DNA from: Thermincola carboxydiphila
Lineage (GTDB): Bacteria > Bacillota > Thermincolia > Thermincolales > UBA2595
Direction: 5' to 3'
Length of the DNA stretch: 64,000 nt
NCBI GenBank assembly: GCA_016841045.1
Contig: JAENZX010000004.1
Span: 124,001-188,000 of the forward strand
Part shown: one piece after another, positions 26,803 to 36,364 of the stretch
Position numbering within the stretch: the first letter of the stretch is position 1
Layout of the letters: the number at the start of each line of letters is the position of its first letter
Translations under genes and position numbers: made by a program
The notes under the pieces: model-generated
Database searches by the model: none
Told to the model about the DNA's origin: nothing
The model's input: only the letters and a program-made list of their open reading frames with translations

Positions 26803-29529
26803 CTATTTACATAACCAAACTAATATAAGTGAGTATAACTGCTCAATGTTAATAGGTTTGCTGATATAATCAGACGCTCCTGCGTCAATACACTTTTGCC
26901 TATCGCCTTTCATAGCCTTTGCTGTCACAGCTATAATAGGAAGCTGCTTATACTCAGGCATCTGGCGAATACAACCGATAGTCTCGTAACCATCCATTTC
27001 AGGCATCATAATATCCATTAAAATCAAGTCAATATCGGGATTTTCTTCCAATATCTCAATTGACTCCCTGCCATTTTCAGCAAAGAGTACTATCATGTTG
27101 TGACGCTCCAAGACAGTGGTGAGGGCAAAAACGTTTCGCATATCATCATCTACAATGAGTATCTTTTTCCCGTCAAGGAGTTCCTTGTCACCGTCCTGCA
27201 TTATTTCACCGTGCACTTCTTTTGCTTCAACCGGCTGAATCAATGACGGCATTTCATAAGAACCACATGCTGCCTCTTCCTCAGATGAAAAGTCCTGTTC
27301 TATCAGATCCCCAATAGGCAGGTATAACGTAAACGTACTTCCCTCCCCCTCTGCTGTTTCAACCTCGATATGGCCGCCCAGCAGCTGAGCCAATTCTTTA
27401 CTTATCGACAGCCCAAGACCGGTTCCACCGTACTTTCTGCTAGTCGTGCCATCAGCCTGACTAAATGATTCAAAGATAAGGTGGACCTTGTCCCGGGATA
27501 TACCAATACCCGTATCAATCACTGACATCGCCAAAGTCTGATCATCAACTGATTTTATATCAAGAATCACAGACCCGTATTCCGTGAACTTAATGGCATT
27601 AGACAGTAAATTGTTTAATATCTGTTTAAGTTTTTGTTCATCTGTATAAATGGCAGTTGGGATATTTTCATCTAGCCGGACATCCAGCTTTATTCCCTTC
27701 TGCTCTGCAACTGCCGAAAACTGGCTTCTGATAAACGTTTCCAGTTCATCCATAAACAACTCACCCATTTCGACATTCATCTTACCTGATTCGATTTTTG
27801 ACAGGTCAAGGATAGTATTAATTAATCCTAATAAATCATTACCTGAACTATACATTGCACCGGCATATTCGACCTGCTTATCATCTAAGTTCCCATCCGG
27901 ATTTTCTTTAAGAAGCTGTGCCAAGATAAGAAGACTGTTTAAGGGGGTTCTTAATTCGTGTGACATGTTGGCAAGAAACTCCGACTTATATTTTGAAGTG
28001 AGAGTTAACTGCCTGGTTTTTTCCTCAAGAGTTGTTTTAATCTTCTCTAACTCCTCAGCCCTCTCTTCGGAACAACGGTTTTGTTCCTGTAATTCCTCGT
28101 TCATACTGCGAAGCTCTTCCTGCTGAGACTGTAATTCTTCAGCCTGGGACTGAAGTTCTTCAGTCAGCGCTTTTGATTCCTCCAGCAGTCCCTGAATAGT
28201 CAGGTGGCTCTTAATACCGTGTATAACAATACCAATATTCGCCAGCACTTGCTGCAGCAAAGTCATATGAAGTTCGGTAAACTGGTCCAGGGTAGCAAGT
28301 TCAATTGCACCCACAGCCTGGCCCTCGAATTCGATAGGCATGATTATAATCGACGCAGGGAGAGTATGTCCAAGACCTGACGAAATTTTTATGTAATTCT
28401 CAGGCACCTCAGGTAAAATGATTGTCTTATTCTCTGAAATACACTGTCCTATCAGGCCTTCACCGACCTTTATTCTTTCAACGCCAGGTTCACCTGCAGT
28501 ATCGGCATACGCAGCGTATTTCTTAAAACATTGAGGGTCGCCCAAAAAATCCCTTATGTAAAACGCTCCATAACTTGCCCCTGCCATTGGGGTAATCTTA
28601 TTAATGAGCAGAGAAGACATTGTATCAAAATTCTGCACACCCTGGGAAAGCACTGATATCTCCGCCACAGCTAAATTGAGCCAGTTTTGGTCCTCCATGG
28701 TCTGTAAAAACTGTTTCTCAGTTTTTGCCTGTTCTTCAATAGCGGCGGCCATCTCATTAACTGCATCAGCAATTTCTTTAAACTCGTTATTACCTTTAAC
28801 TTCAAGCCGGGGAAGGTTGTCCTTCTGTCCATATGCAATACCGTTAAGAGCCCCTATCAATTGCTTAAGACTCTTGTTAAAGTTCCCGACAAACCAATAA
28901 ACAAAGGCTAATCCTATTATAAAACTGGAAATGACCGTAACATATATCAATTGGTTCGACTTAAGAATAGTTTGTTCAAAGCTGCTGTAAACCGCATTCG
29001 TTCTTTTTTCATAAAGTTCTCTCGTCTCTGCCATTATCTGAATCATTTCCATCCGTAGATTCTTACCCTCATGAAAAAAGAGATAAGAAGCCTCCGCATT
29101 GTTACCAGCGGCAGATTGTTCTAAAATTTTTTCTTGAAGCTCTACGTATTTTTTATTCATCAGTCTTGATCTAGTAATAATATCATCAACTTCGGAAATA
29201 TTGCTTACGAGAGCCTCGACATCGGATGTGACAGCGAGTCGTTGAAGAGAATCAAAGGTTGTTGCTACTTCAAAACTTATTTTATCTAATTCGCTTCGCA
29301 CCCCTTCATTATATTTGCCTCCAACAACAAGTTCCGTTAGTATTGCTTCCGAAGAGTTCAGATCGTTTTGAATTTTGTTTAACAATCTCAGTATCCGCAC
29401 TCTATCATTGACTATTTTCTTGGTATCATCGTGAATTCGGTCAAGAAGAACTGCCTGAACAGCCATAAAAATAGTCATAACGATCAATAACGAGCCAAAA
29501 CCTAAATATAACTTTCTGCTTATTTTCAA
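26803..29529 (-). CDS. Membrane hybrid histidine kinase, copy 2
   Basis: The 908-residue paralogue of the downstream gene has the same order: TM1, extracytoplasmic helical sensor, TM2 (LIYVTVISSFIIGLAFVYWF), HAMP, GAF, coiled coil, HisKA, HATPase and receiver. The sensor has clearly diverged from copy 1, while residues from about LTEELQSQAEEL to the C-terminus are identical. The start is TTG 29529 with AAGGAG upstream, which aligns with the ATG of copy 1. The frame continues to 29616 but that extension has no counterpart in copy 1. The two kinases probably sense different ligands and signal through the same output. Confidence 0.92.
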   Translation of the reverse strand: MKISRKLYLGFGSLLIVMTIFMAVQAVLLDRIHDDTKKIVNDRVRILRLLNKIQNDLNSSEAILTELVVGGKYNEGVRSELDKISFEVATTFDSLQRLAVTSDVEALVSNISEVDDIITRSRLMNKKYVELQEKILEQSAAGNNAEASYLFFHEGKNLRMEMIQIMAETRELYEKRTNAVYSSFEQTILKSNQLIYVTVISSFIIGLAFVYWFVGNFNKSLKQLIGALNGIAYGQKDNLPRLEVKGNNEFKEIADAVNEMAAAIEEQAKTEKQFLQTMEDQNWLNLAVAEISVLSQGVQNFDTMSSLLINKITPMAGASYGAFYIRDFLGDPQCFKKYAAYADTAGEPGVERIKVGEGLIGQCISENKTIILPEVPENYIKISSGLGHTLPASIIIMPIEFEGQAVGAIELATLDQFTELHMTLLQQVLANIGIVIHGIKSHLTIQGLLEESKALTEELQSQAEELQSQQEELRSMNEELQEQNRCSEERAEELEKIKTTLEEKTRQLTLTSKYKSEFLANMSHELRTPLNSLLILAQLLKENPDGNLDDKQVEYAGAMYSSGNDLLGLINTILDLSKIESGKMNVEMGELFMDELETFIRSQFSAVAEQKGIKLDVRLDENIPTAIYTDEQKLKQILNNLLSNAIKFTEYGSVILDIKSVDDQTLAMSVIDTGIGISRDKVHLIFESFSQADGTTSRKYGGTGLGLSISKELAQLLGGHIEVETAEGEGSTFTLYLPIGDLIEQDFSSEEEAACGSYEMPSLIQPVEAKEVHGEIMQDGDKELLDGKKILIVDDDMRNVFALTTVLERHNMIVLFAENGRESIEILEENPDIDLILMDIMMPEMDGYETIGCIRQMPEYKQLPIIAVTAKAMKGDRQKCIDAGASDYISKPINIEQLYSLILVWLCK
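26871..28166. repeat. Long direct repeat, copy B (pairs with 23945-25240)
   Basis: Second copy of the identical kinase-receiver tract. Its sharp borders inside otherwise diverged paralogues point to gene conversion rather than a recent whole-gene duplication. Confidence 0.9.
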
Positions 29530-29715
29530 TACTCCCAACTCCTTATGAAGATAGGTCTCCTTATTAAAATAGGATATGCATCTACTCATTCGACATAACC
29601 AAGACAAAAACATCACAAAACCACATCATTTTCAAATGCCAGAATCTATTATAATAAATTATAAATACTAAGTCCTGAAAACTTTGTCGAATTAATAGCC
29701 ATATACTGCCAAATG

Positions 29716-29774
29716 ATAAAAGGGAGCGCCCTCATAAGTTTTTAACTTATGGGACGCTCCCGCTCCCTTTTCTT
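29716..29774 (-). terminator. Nested-hairpin terminator of the formate dehydrogenase operon
   Basis: The outer stem AAAAGGGAGCG/CGCTCCCTTTT encloses an inner stem CATAAGTT/AACTTATG. Both strands end in TTTT, so it can work in both directions between fdhA and kinase copy 2. Confidence 0.8.
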
Positions 29775-29809
29775 AATAATAATATATTTATGAAATATTT
29801 TATAATATT

Positions 29810-32500
29810 TTAACTAATTTTTTCAACTTTGACCGCAGCCACTTTTAATTCAGGTATCTTGGCTATTGGGTCACGGGCAGTATTGGTAAGGAAGTTTACA
29901 GCCACTTCTGAGAAGTGGAAGGAAGTAAACACCATGCCCTGAGGAACCCTCTTGGTAACGTTGGCCTTTGCCATTATGCTGCCTCGCCGCGAGCTTACCT
30001 TTACAGTGTCACCATCACCGACCTCAAGACTGCAGGCATCTGCAGGATTGATTTCAATAGTTTCTTCACTGTAGATGGTGTTAAGTCCTTTGGCTCTTCT
30101 TGTCATAGTACCGGTATGGTAATGGTACAAACGGCGTCCGGTGTTTAATACAAAGGGGTATTCCTCATCAGGCAGCTCTGCCGGCGGCTCAAAGTCAACT
30201 GCAGTGAACTTGCCCAAACCTCTTGAGAATTTACCTTCATGCAGGTACTTGGTTCCTGGGTGGTCTGCTGTGGGACATGGCCACTGAAGACCTCCCTGAT
30301 CCAGACGGGCAAAACTCATGCCGGCATACTGGGGAGTAATAGAGACCATTTCGTTAAATACATCTGAAGCACTGCAGTATTCATGAGGATAGCCCATCAT
30401 TGTCAGCACTTCTGAAATAACTTCCCAGTCAGCCTTTCCAGCAACCGGTTCAACAGCCTTGCGCACTCTCTGGACACGACGCTCAGTATTACTGAAGGTA
30501 CCGTCCTTCTCGGCAAAACTGGCCCCTGGCAGGACAACATCTGCCAGCATGGCTGTTTCCGTCAGGAAAAGATCCTGAACCACAAGAAATTCGAGATTGT
30601 CAAGGGCTTTCTCTACATGGGAAATATCCGGGTCACTCAGCATTGGGTTCTCACCAAGGATATAAAGAGCCTTCAGATCCCCGTGATGAGCAGCATCCAT
30701 CATTTCACCAACAGTAAGACCAACCTTCTCGGACTGCTGAACACCCCATGCTCTGGTAAATTTCTCAATATTGGCAGGATCAGTCACAGCCTGATAACCG
30801 GGGAATACATTTGGCAGGCCACCCATATCGCAGGCACCCTGAACATTATTCTGTCCACGCAGTGGGTTAACCCCGCTGCTGGGCTTGCCTATCTGCCCTG
30901 TAAGCATTGACAGGTTAGCAATTGCCAGAACGTTTGTTGTGCCCGATGTATGCTGGGTAATACCCATAGTATAGAATATAGCAGCATTATTAGCTTTTGC
31001 GAAGCCACGAGCAATTTCCCTGATAGTATCAGCGGATACGCCAATTACACCGGCATATGCCTCAGGGGTAAAAGCGGCTGTTGCCTCCTTCAATTCATCG
31101 AACCCTTCAGTGCGGTTAGTTACAAATTCTTTGTCATAAAGCCCTTCTTCAATTATTACATTACACATTGTCATAACCAATGGAATGTTCGCACCAGGTT
31201 TCAGTGGAACGTGCACTTTGGCTAATTCTGCTATCTCAGTTTTACGTGGATCAGCTACTACAAGAGTTGCCCCATTCTTAAGAGCCTTTCTCATTTCTAT
31301 ACTGATGATGGGGTGAGTCTCTGTAGTGTTTGAACCAATTACAAGCATGTAATCACAATCTTTGATTTCACCAATAGAGTTAGTCATTGCTCCACTACCA
31401 AATGAAGTTGCCAGACCGGCAACAGTAGCGGAGTGTCAGAGACGGGCGCAGTGGTCTATGTTATTGGTTCCAAAAGCCACCCGCGCCATTTTGTTCATTA
31501 GATAGTTTTCTTCATTGGTACAGCGTGCGGAAGTTAAGACTCCCATCGCTTCACTGCCGTTCTTTTCTTTAATCTCCTTCATCCTGTAAGCGACATAACG
31601 GATTGCCTCATCCCAGGAAGCTTCCACAAATTCGCCGTCCTTTTTAATGAGAGGCCTGGTAAGACGGTCAGAACTGTGTATAAAATCATATCCAAAACGT
31701 CCTTTGACACAGAGATGGCGACCGTTAACCTCACTTGAGGGGTTAGAGGTTACCCCTACTACTTTTCCGTCTTTAACATTAAGGTCAAAATTACAGCCAC
31801 ATCCGCAGTAAGGACAGGTGGTTTTTACTTTCTTAACTTCCCATGGACGGGCCTTGCCCATCATGTTTTTCTCCACGATGGCGCCCACAGGGCAAACTGC
31901 CACACAACTACCGCAGCTTACACACTTGGATTCATCAATTTCACCTAAGCCCACATCAAGAGCCGGAGCAACTTTGGTGGTAAAACCACGGGAGGTAAAG
32001 TCATAAACACTGCGACCAACTATCTCGGCACAAACCCGGACGCACTTGCCGCAAAGAATACACTTGTTCATATCCCTGTAAAGAACTGCGCTTGATTCAT
32101 CAACAGGGAAATCGCTCTTATCACCAACAAAACTGGCTTTTCTGACCCCGTAACGATAAGCATATTCAGCCAGTTTACAGTCTCCGAACTTCTGGCAGGT
32201 CATGCAATCTTCAGGGTGATTAGCCAAAAGTAGATCAAGAATGGTACGTCTTGCTTCCACCACGTCTGCCGATTCTGTCTCTACTTCCATCCCTTCCACA
32301 ACTGTAGTTACACAGGACGGTGGAAGATTACGCATCCCTTTGATTTCGACCACACATATCCGGCAGGCACCCGGCTTGGACAGCTCGGGGTCATGGCAAA
32401 AAGTAGGGATATCAATTCCTGCCTGAGCTGCCGCTTCAAGTACAGTAGTCCCCGCCGGAACAGTAACTTTCTGGCCGTTAATTGTCAGGGTTATAGACAT
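29810..32500 (-). CDS. fdhA: Selenocysteine-containing NAD-linked formate dehydrogenase, catalytic subunit
   Basis: The 896-residue protein oxidises formate or reduces CO2 at a Mo/W-bis-pterin site. An in-frame TGA at 31438-31436 (codon 355) lies in HCARL-U-HSATVAG, the exact Sec site of formate dehydrogenases, and is followed by a canonical SECIS. From the N-terminus it has a [2Fe-2S] domain (CHDP, CRICVVEIKG), a NuoG-type cysteine cluster (CMTCQKFGDC) and two [4Fe-4S] motifs (CILCGKCVRVC, CVSCGSCVAVCP). The catalytic domain's own cluster (CPYCGCGC) and the molybdopterin oxidoreductase domain complete it. ATG 32500 follows AAGGAGGGAG. It is the last gene of the Hnd/Nuo-like operon. Confidence 0.97.
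31407..31438 (-). promoter_or_regulatory. bSECIS element of fdhA
   Basis: On the minus strand, 12 bases after the UGA, GTTGCC-GGTCT-GGCAAC forms a six-bp stem with the apical loop GGUCU. That is the same loop as in the E. coli fdhF SECIS bound by SelB. The element lies within the coding sequence. Confidence 0.92.
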
Positions 32501-32597
32501 TCCAGTCTCCCTCCTTTTTCAACAGCCATTGAAAAACTCGCTTGTTTTAGAATGGCCTTAGTAATAATTATTCTGATAACAGGCATGTTTTGTACTT

Positions 32598-33533
32598 TTA
32601 CTTCTTCTGCGCAGTTAGTTTTTCGATAATGGGAGCTATTCCGAGTGCTTCTTCCCATGAAGTTTCTACAAACTCGCCATCCTTGTTGATAAGAGGAAGT
32701 TCTGACTTATCCGGGTTGTAAATCAACTCAATGCCAAGACGGCCTTTAAGGCACAGGGGCCTTCCCTGATCCGGTGATTTGGCAGTAACACCCATGAATT
32801 TACCGTCTTTATAATTAACATCAAATTTGCACCCTGAATCACAGAATGTGCAGGTCACTTCTTTCTTCTCAAGCTCCCATCCGCGGCCCTTACCCATCAT
32901 GGTTTTATCCACAATGGCACCTACAGGACAGATTGCAACACAGCGGTTGCAGTATACACAAGTTGAATCCTTCAGGTCTGTATCCATAAATGTTGCGATC
33001 TTGGTATTAAAGCCCCTGTAAGCAAAATCCAGCACGTTCCTGTCTGAAACCGCTCTGCAGGTGGCCACACACTTGCCGCAAAGGATACACTTGTTTAAAT
33101 CTCTGTAAATATAGGGGTTACTGTCATCAATACCAAATTCGTGCTTTTCACCCTCAAAACGTGTTTGGCTTGCCACCCCGTATCGGTATGAGTAATCCTG
33201 AAGTTTGCAGTTACCGCTTTTTTCACAAGACAGGCAATCAAGCGGATGATTGGCAACAAGCAGCTCAAGAATTGTCTTCCTGGCTTCAACAACTGCGGGA
33301 GATTCGGTTTCAACTTCCATACCCTGTGCAACAGTAGTTATACAGGACGGAGGCAGGTTTCGCCAGCCCTTTATCTCAACAACACATATACGACACGCAC
33401 CGGGAGCTGTCAGGCCTTTTTCATAACAGAATGTTGGAATATCAATCCCAATCTGCTTAGCTGCCTCCAGCACTGTTATTCCCTCAGGTACTGTAACTTT
33501 TTGCCCGTTAATGGTTAAATTGATATCGGCCAT
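32598..33533 (-). CDS. NuoG-like iron-sulfur protein without catalytic domain
   Basis: The 311-residue protein parallels the N-terminal third of FdhA. It has a [2Fe-2S] domain (CYEK, CRICVVEIKG), a NuoG-type cluster (CLSCEKSGNC), two [4Fe-4S] motifs (CILCGKCVATC, CVYCNRCVAICP) and a fourth cluster motif CTFCDSGC. It then stops shortly after FVETSWEEALG, exactly where the catalytic domain of FdhA would begin. It therefore looks like an electron-wire subunit made by duplicating and truncating fdhA, not a pseudogene: the frame, RBS (AGGAGG) and cysteines are intact. It is co-transcribed between the NuoF-like gene and fdhA. Confidence 0.88.
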   Translation of the reverse strand: MADINLTINGQKVTVPEGITVLEAAKQIGIDIPTFCYEKGLTAPGACRICVVEIKGWRNLPPSCITTVAQGMEVETESPAVVEARKTILELLVANHPLDCLSCEKSGNCKLQDYSYRYGVASQTRFEGEKHEFGIDDSNPYIYRDLNKCILCGKCVATCRAVSDRNVLDFAYRGFNTKIATFMDTDLKDSTCVYCNRCVAICPVGAIVDKTMMGKGRGWELEKKEVTCTFCDSGCKFDVNYKDGKFMGVTAKSPDQGRPLCLKGRLGIELIYNPDKSELPLINKDGEFVETSWEEALGIAPIIEKLTAQKK

Positions 33534-33546
33534 ATTTTAGACCTCC

Positions 33547-35340
33547 TTAACCCTTAACGATGGCGTTGAATTTGCATTTTTCTATACAGCTTCCACACTT
33601 GATACACTTTGAGGTATCGAGAGTGTGAGCCTCTTTCTTCTCGCCGGTAATTGCGCCAACCGGGCAGACGCGGGCACATGCGCCGCAGCCTTTGCAATTC
33701 TCAGCGACAATTTTGTATTCAAGCATGGCGGTGCAAACACCTGCAGGGCATTTCTTTTGATAAATGTGAGCTTCAAATTCATCCCTGAAGTATCTAAGAG
33801 TTGAAAGAATCGGGTTTGGAGCACTTTGTCCCAGAGCACAGAGAGCAGTATTCTTAATAACTTTACCCAACTGTTCAAGGGTTGTGATATCCTCAGGAAC
33901 ACCATTACCGTCACAGATTTTCTCAAGGATCTCAAGCATCCTCTTGGTACCTTCACGACAAGGTATGCACTTACCACAGGACTCTTTCTGGGTGAAGTTA
34001 AGGAAGAACTTGGCAACATCCACCATACAGGATGTCTCGTCCATAACAACAAGACCACCAGAACCCATCATAGCGCCAAGAGCTGTCAGAGAGTCATAAT
34101 CAACCGGTGTATCAAGGTGCTGCTCAGGAATACATCCTCCTGAGGGACCGCCTATCTGAACAGCCTTGAATTTTTTATCATCCATGATACCGCCACCGAT
34201 GTCGAAGATAATTTCCCTAAGTGTGATGCCCATGGGAACTTCAGCAAGACCGGTATTCCTCAGCTTTCCGGTGAGGGCAAATACCTTGGTCCCTTTACTC
34301 TTCTCAGTTCCAACACTGGCATATTTATCTGCACCGTGGAGGTAAATTACCGGAACATTGGCAAAGGTCTCAACGTTGTTAATATTAGATGGTTTTTCCC
34401 ATAAACCCTTGACTGCCGGGAATGGCGGCCTTGGGTTGGGCATACCGCGGGAACCTTCAATTGAGGCCATGAGAGCGGTTTCTTCGCCACAGACGAAAGC
34501 TCCGGCACCCTCTTTAATATGAAGTCGGCAGCTAAAACCTGATCCCATAATATTTTCACCAAGCAGGCCCATTTCCTCAGCCTGGGCGATGGCAACTTTA
34601 AGGCGCTTGATAGCAAGGGGATACTCAGCCCGCACATAAAGGTAGCCTTCGTCAGCACCAATAGCGAATGCTGCGATCAGCATACCTTCAAGTACGCTGT
34701 GGGGGTCACCTTCGAGTACGCTTCGGTCCATAAATGCACCAGGATCTCCCTCGTCAGCATTACAAATAATATACTTCTTGGGACCAGGAGATTTGGATGC
34801 GAATTCCCACTTTAAACCGGTCGAGAAACCGCCGCCTCCACGTCCCCTTAAGCCTGCCTTTTTCATATCCTCAATGACCTCATTGGGGGTCATGCCGGTC
34901 AGCACCTTGGCCAGTGCTTCATATCCGTCGCGAGCGATATATTCCTTAATATCTTCGGGATCAATGTGACCGCAATTTCTGAGAGCTACCCTCTGCTGTT
35001 TCTTATAAAAAGCAATTTCCTTGTAAGAGGGAACCTGTTCTTCAGTGACCGGTGCCTTAAATAAAAGACGCTGAACAATCCGGCCCTTGACAAGGTGCTC
35101 TGACACAATTTCGGGTATGTCTTCAACAGCTACACGGCAGTAAAAGGTGCCTTCCGGATAAACGATTACAATTGGCCCCATTTCACAGAAACCGTGACAA
35201 CCTGTTTCTACAATCTTAACTTCTTTATCAATATTCTGCTTAGCCAGTTCGTCGGTAAGAGCCTGCTCAATCTTCTTTGATCCTGAAGAAACGCAACCCG
35301 TACCTCCGCAGACCAGCACGTGAGCACGATACAACTGCAT
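33547..35340 (-). CDS. NADH-binding flavoprotein subunit (NuoF/HndC/HydB type)
   Basis: The 597-residue protein has an N-terminal thioredoxin-like [2Fe-2S] domain (VCGGTGCVSSG, VETGCHGFCEMGP). The NuoF core follows: GLRGRGGGGFSTGLKWEF for FMN/NADH, CNADEGDPGAFMDR, and ESCGKCIPCREG for the [4Fe-4S] centre. A C-terminal ferredoxin domain has two [4Fe-4S] motifs (CKGCGACARVCP, CIKCGSCIEKC). This architecture is that of electron-bifurcating hydrogenases and formate dehydrogenases, where it moves electrons between NAD(P)H and ferredoxin. It is the third gene of the operon. Confidence 0.93.
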   Translation of the reverse strand: MQLYRAHVLVCGGTGCVSSGSKKIEQALTDELAKQNIDKEVKIVETGCHGFCEMGPIVIVYPEGTFYCRVAVEDIPEIVSEHLVKGRIVQRLLFKAPVTEEQVPSYKEIAFYKKQQRVALRNCGHIDPEDIKEYIARDGYEALAKVLTGMTPNEVIEDMKKAGLRGRGGGGFSTGLKWEFASKSPGPKKYIICNADEGDPGAFMDRSVLEGDPHSVLEGMLIAAFAIGADEGYLYVRAEYPLAIKRLKVAIAQAEEMGLLGENIMGSGFSCRLHIKEGAGAFVCGEETALMASIEGSRGMPNPRPPFPAVKGLWEKPSNINNVETFANVPVIYLHGADKYASVGTEKSKGTKVFALTGKLRNTGLAEVPMGITLREIIFDIGGGIMDDKKFKAVQIGGPSGGCIPEQHLDTPVDYDSLTALGAMMGSGGLVVMDETSCMVDVAKFFLNFTQKESCGKCIPCREGTKRMLEILEKICDGNGVPEDITTLEQLGKVIKNTALCALGQSAPNPILSTLRYFRDEFEAHIYQKKCPAGVCTAMLEYKIVAENCKGCGACARVCPVGAITGEKKEAHTLDTSKCIKCGSCIEKCKFNAIVKG

Positions 35341-35364
35341 TAAAATTACCTCCTTTCTAAAGGA

Positions 35365-35730
35365 CTAATCAAGTTTTGCAACGACCAGGTCTTCCACTAT
35401 CTGACCATTTATTACATGTGAGTTAATAATTCTGGATATATCCTGAGGTTTTACGCGTCCGTAAGTAATTCTTGTTTCTCCCGGACGTACAACATCAATC
35501 AGGACTTCCTTTTCACACATTCCAATACAACCGGTTTGAGTAACTCTGACGTCAGTCATATCCCTTTTTGCCAGTTCATCCAAAACGGCACTCATTACTT
35601 CTCTGGCTCCGGCTGCAATCCCGCAGGTACCCATCCCAACAATTATCTCAACACCCTGTCCAGCACGAATGTTGGTGAGTGCTTTTGCTTCTTCCCTAAG
35701 GCGTCTGAGGTCTTCAGCGCTTTTAATCAC
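35365..35730 (-). CDS. Thioredoxin-like [2Fe-2S] ferredoxin (HndB type)
   Basis: The 121-residue protein has the four-cysteine pattern of the thioredoxin-like ferredoxin fold (GMGTCGIAAGA, then TQTGCIGMCEKEV), as in HndB of the NADP-reducing hydrogenase. It should carry one [2Fe-2S] cluster and serve as an electron-transfer subunit. It lies between the NuoE-like and NuoF-like genes. Confidence 0.9.
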   Translation of the reverse strand: MIKSAEDLRRLREEAKALTNIRAGQGVEIIVGMGTCGIAAGAREVMSAVLDELAKRDMTDVRVTQTGCIGMCEKEVLIDVVRPGETRITYGRVKPQDISRIINSHVINGQIVEDLVVAKLD

Positions 35731-35753
35731 TAAAGGTCACCTCCCTTATTTTA

Positions 35754-35875
35754 GTGACTAGTTACTAGTAGCTACTATCTAGCATCCAGCATCTAGTTTC
35801 TATCAACTATCATTTATCATCTCTTACTGTCAACTATCATTTGTCAACTGCTAACTGTTAACTATCTAACTATCA
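35754..35875. repeat. Degenerate AT-rich direct repeats inside the operon
   Basis: The gap between the NuoE-like and HndB-like genes is filled with imperfect repeats of words such as CTATCA, CAACTATCATTT and CTAGCATC. No ORF or stable hairpin is visible. It resembles the short simple-repeat fillers at 8258, 40650 and 41561. Confidence 0.6.
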
Positions 35876-36364
35876 CTACTTGTACTGTTCCAAAAGGCCG
35901 GCTACCATATCAGGCGTGAGACGACCGTGAGTATCATCATTAACCATCATAACAGGAGCCAGACCGCAAGCCCCAAGGCAAGCCACCGACTCAAATGTGT
36001 ACCTCAGGTCTTCAGAAGTCTCGCCGTCCTTAATTCCGACTGCCTTTGTGACAGCCTCAGCAACTTTCGCCCCGCCACGCACATGGCACGCGGTACCGAG
36101 ACAAACCCTGATAATATTGCGGCCTCTCGGCTTCAAATGGAATTGGGCGTAAAAAGTAACGACTCCGTAAATCTTGCTGAGAGGAATCTGCAAATTAGCA
36201 GAAATCTCCTTCAACACTTCAGCGGGCAGGTAACCATAAATCTCCTGAGCCGCCTGAAGAACCGGGATCAATGCACCTTTTTTACCAGCAAATTTGTTGA
36301 ACACCTTTTCCAATTCCAGGGCTTCCTTTGTTTTTGTTTCGGCTGCATTACAACATTGACACAT
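35876..36364 (-). CDS. NuoE/HndA-type [2Fe-2S] subunit
   Basis: The 162-residue protein has the four ligands of the NuoE [2Fe-2S] cluster (VCLGTACHVRG and SVACLGACGLAPVM). It also has the usual N-terminal helical part (GALIPVLQAAQEIYGYLP and IYGVVTFYAQF). An extra Cys pair at the N-terminus (MCQCC) is unusual. It opens the operon NuoE-HndB-NuoF-NuoG-like-FdhA. Confidence 0.93.
   Translation of the reverse strand: MCQCCNAAETKTKEALELEKVFNKFAGKKGALIPVLQAAQEIYGYLPAEVLKEISANLQIPLSKIYGVVTFYAQFHLKPRGRNIIRVCLGTACHVRGGAKVAEAVTKAVGIKDGETSEDLRYTFESVACLGACGLAPVMMVNDDTHGRLTPDMVAGLLEQYK

Noticed and set aside
31436-31438. Premature stop suggesting that fdhA is a pseudogene
   Set aside because: The TGA is at the Sec position of formate dehydrogenases and is followed by a SECIS hairpin. 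selA and selD are present in the window.
33582-34058. Minus-strand 158-codon ORF inside the NuoF-like gene
   Set aside because: It is an alternate-frame shadow of a strongly supported gene, with no family features.
35754-35875. Possible CRISPR array
   Set aside because: The repeats are short, imperfect and unevenly spaced, with no spacer of constant length and no cas gene in the window.
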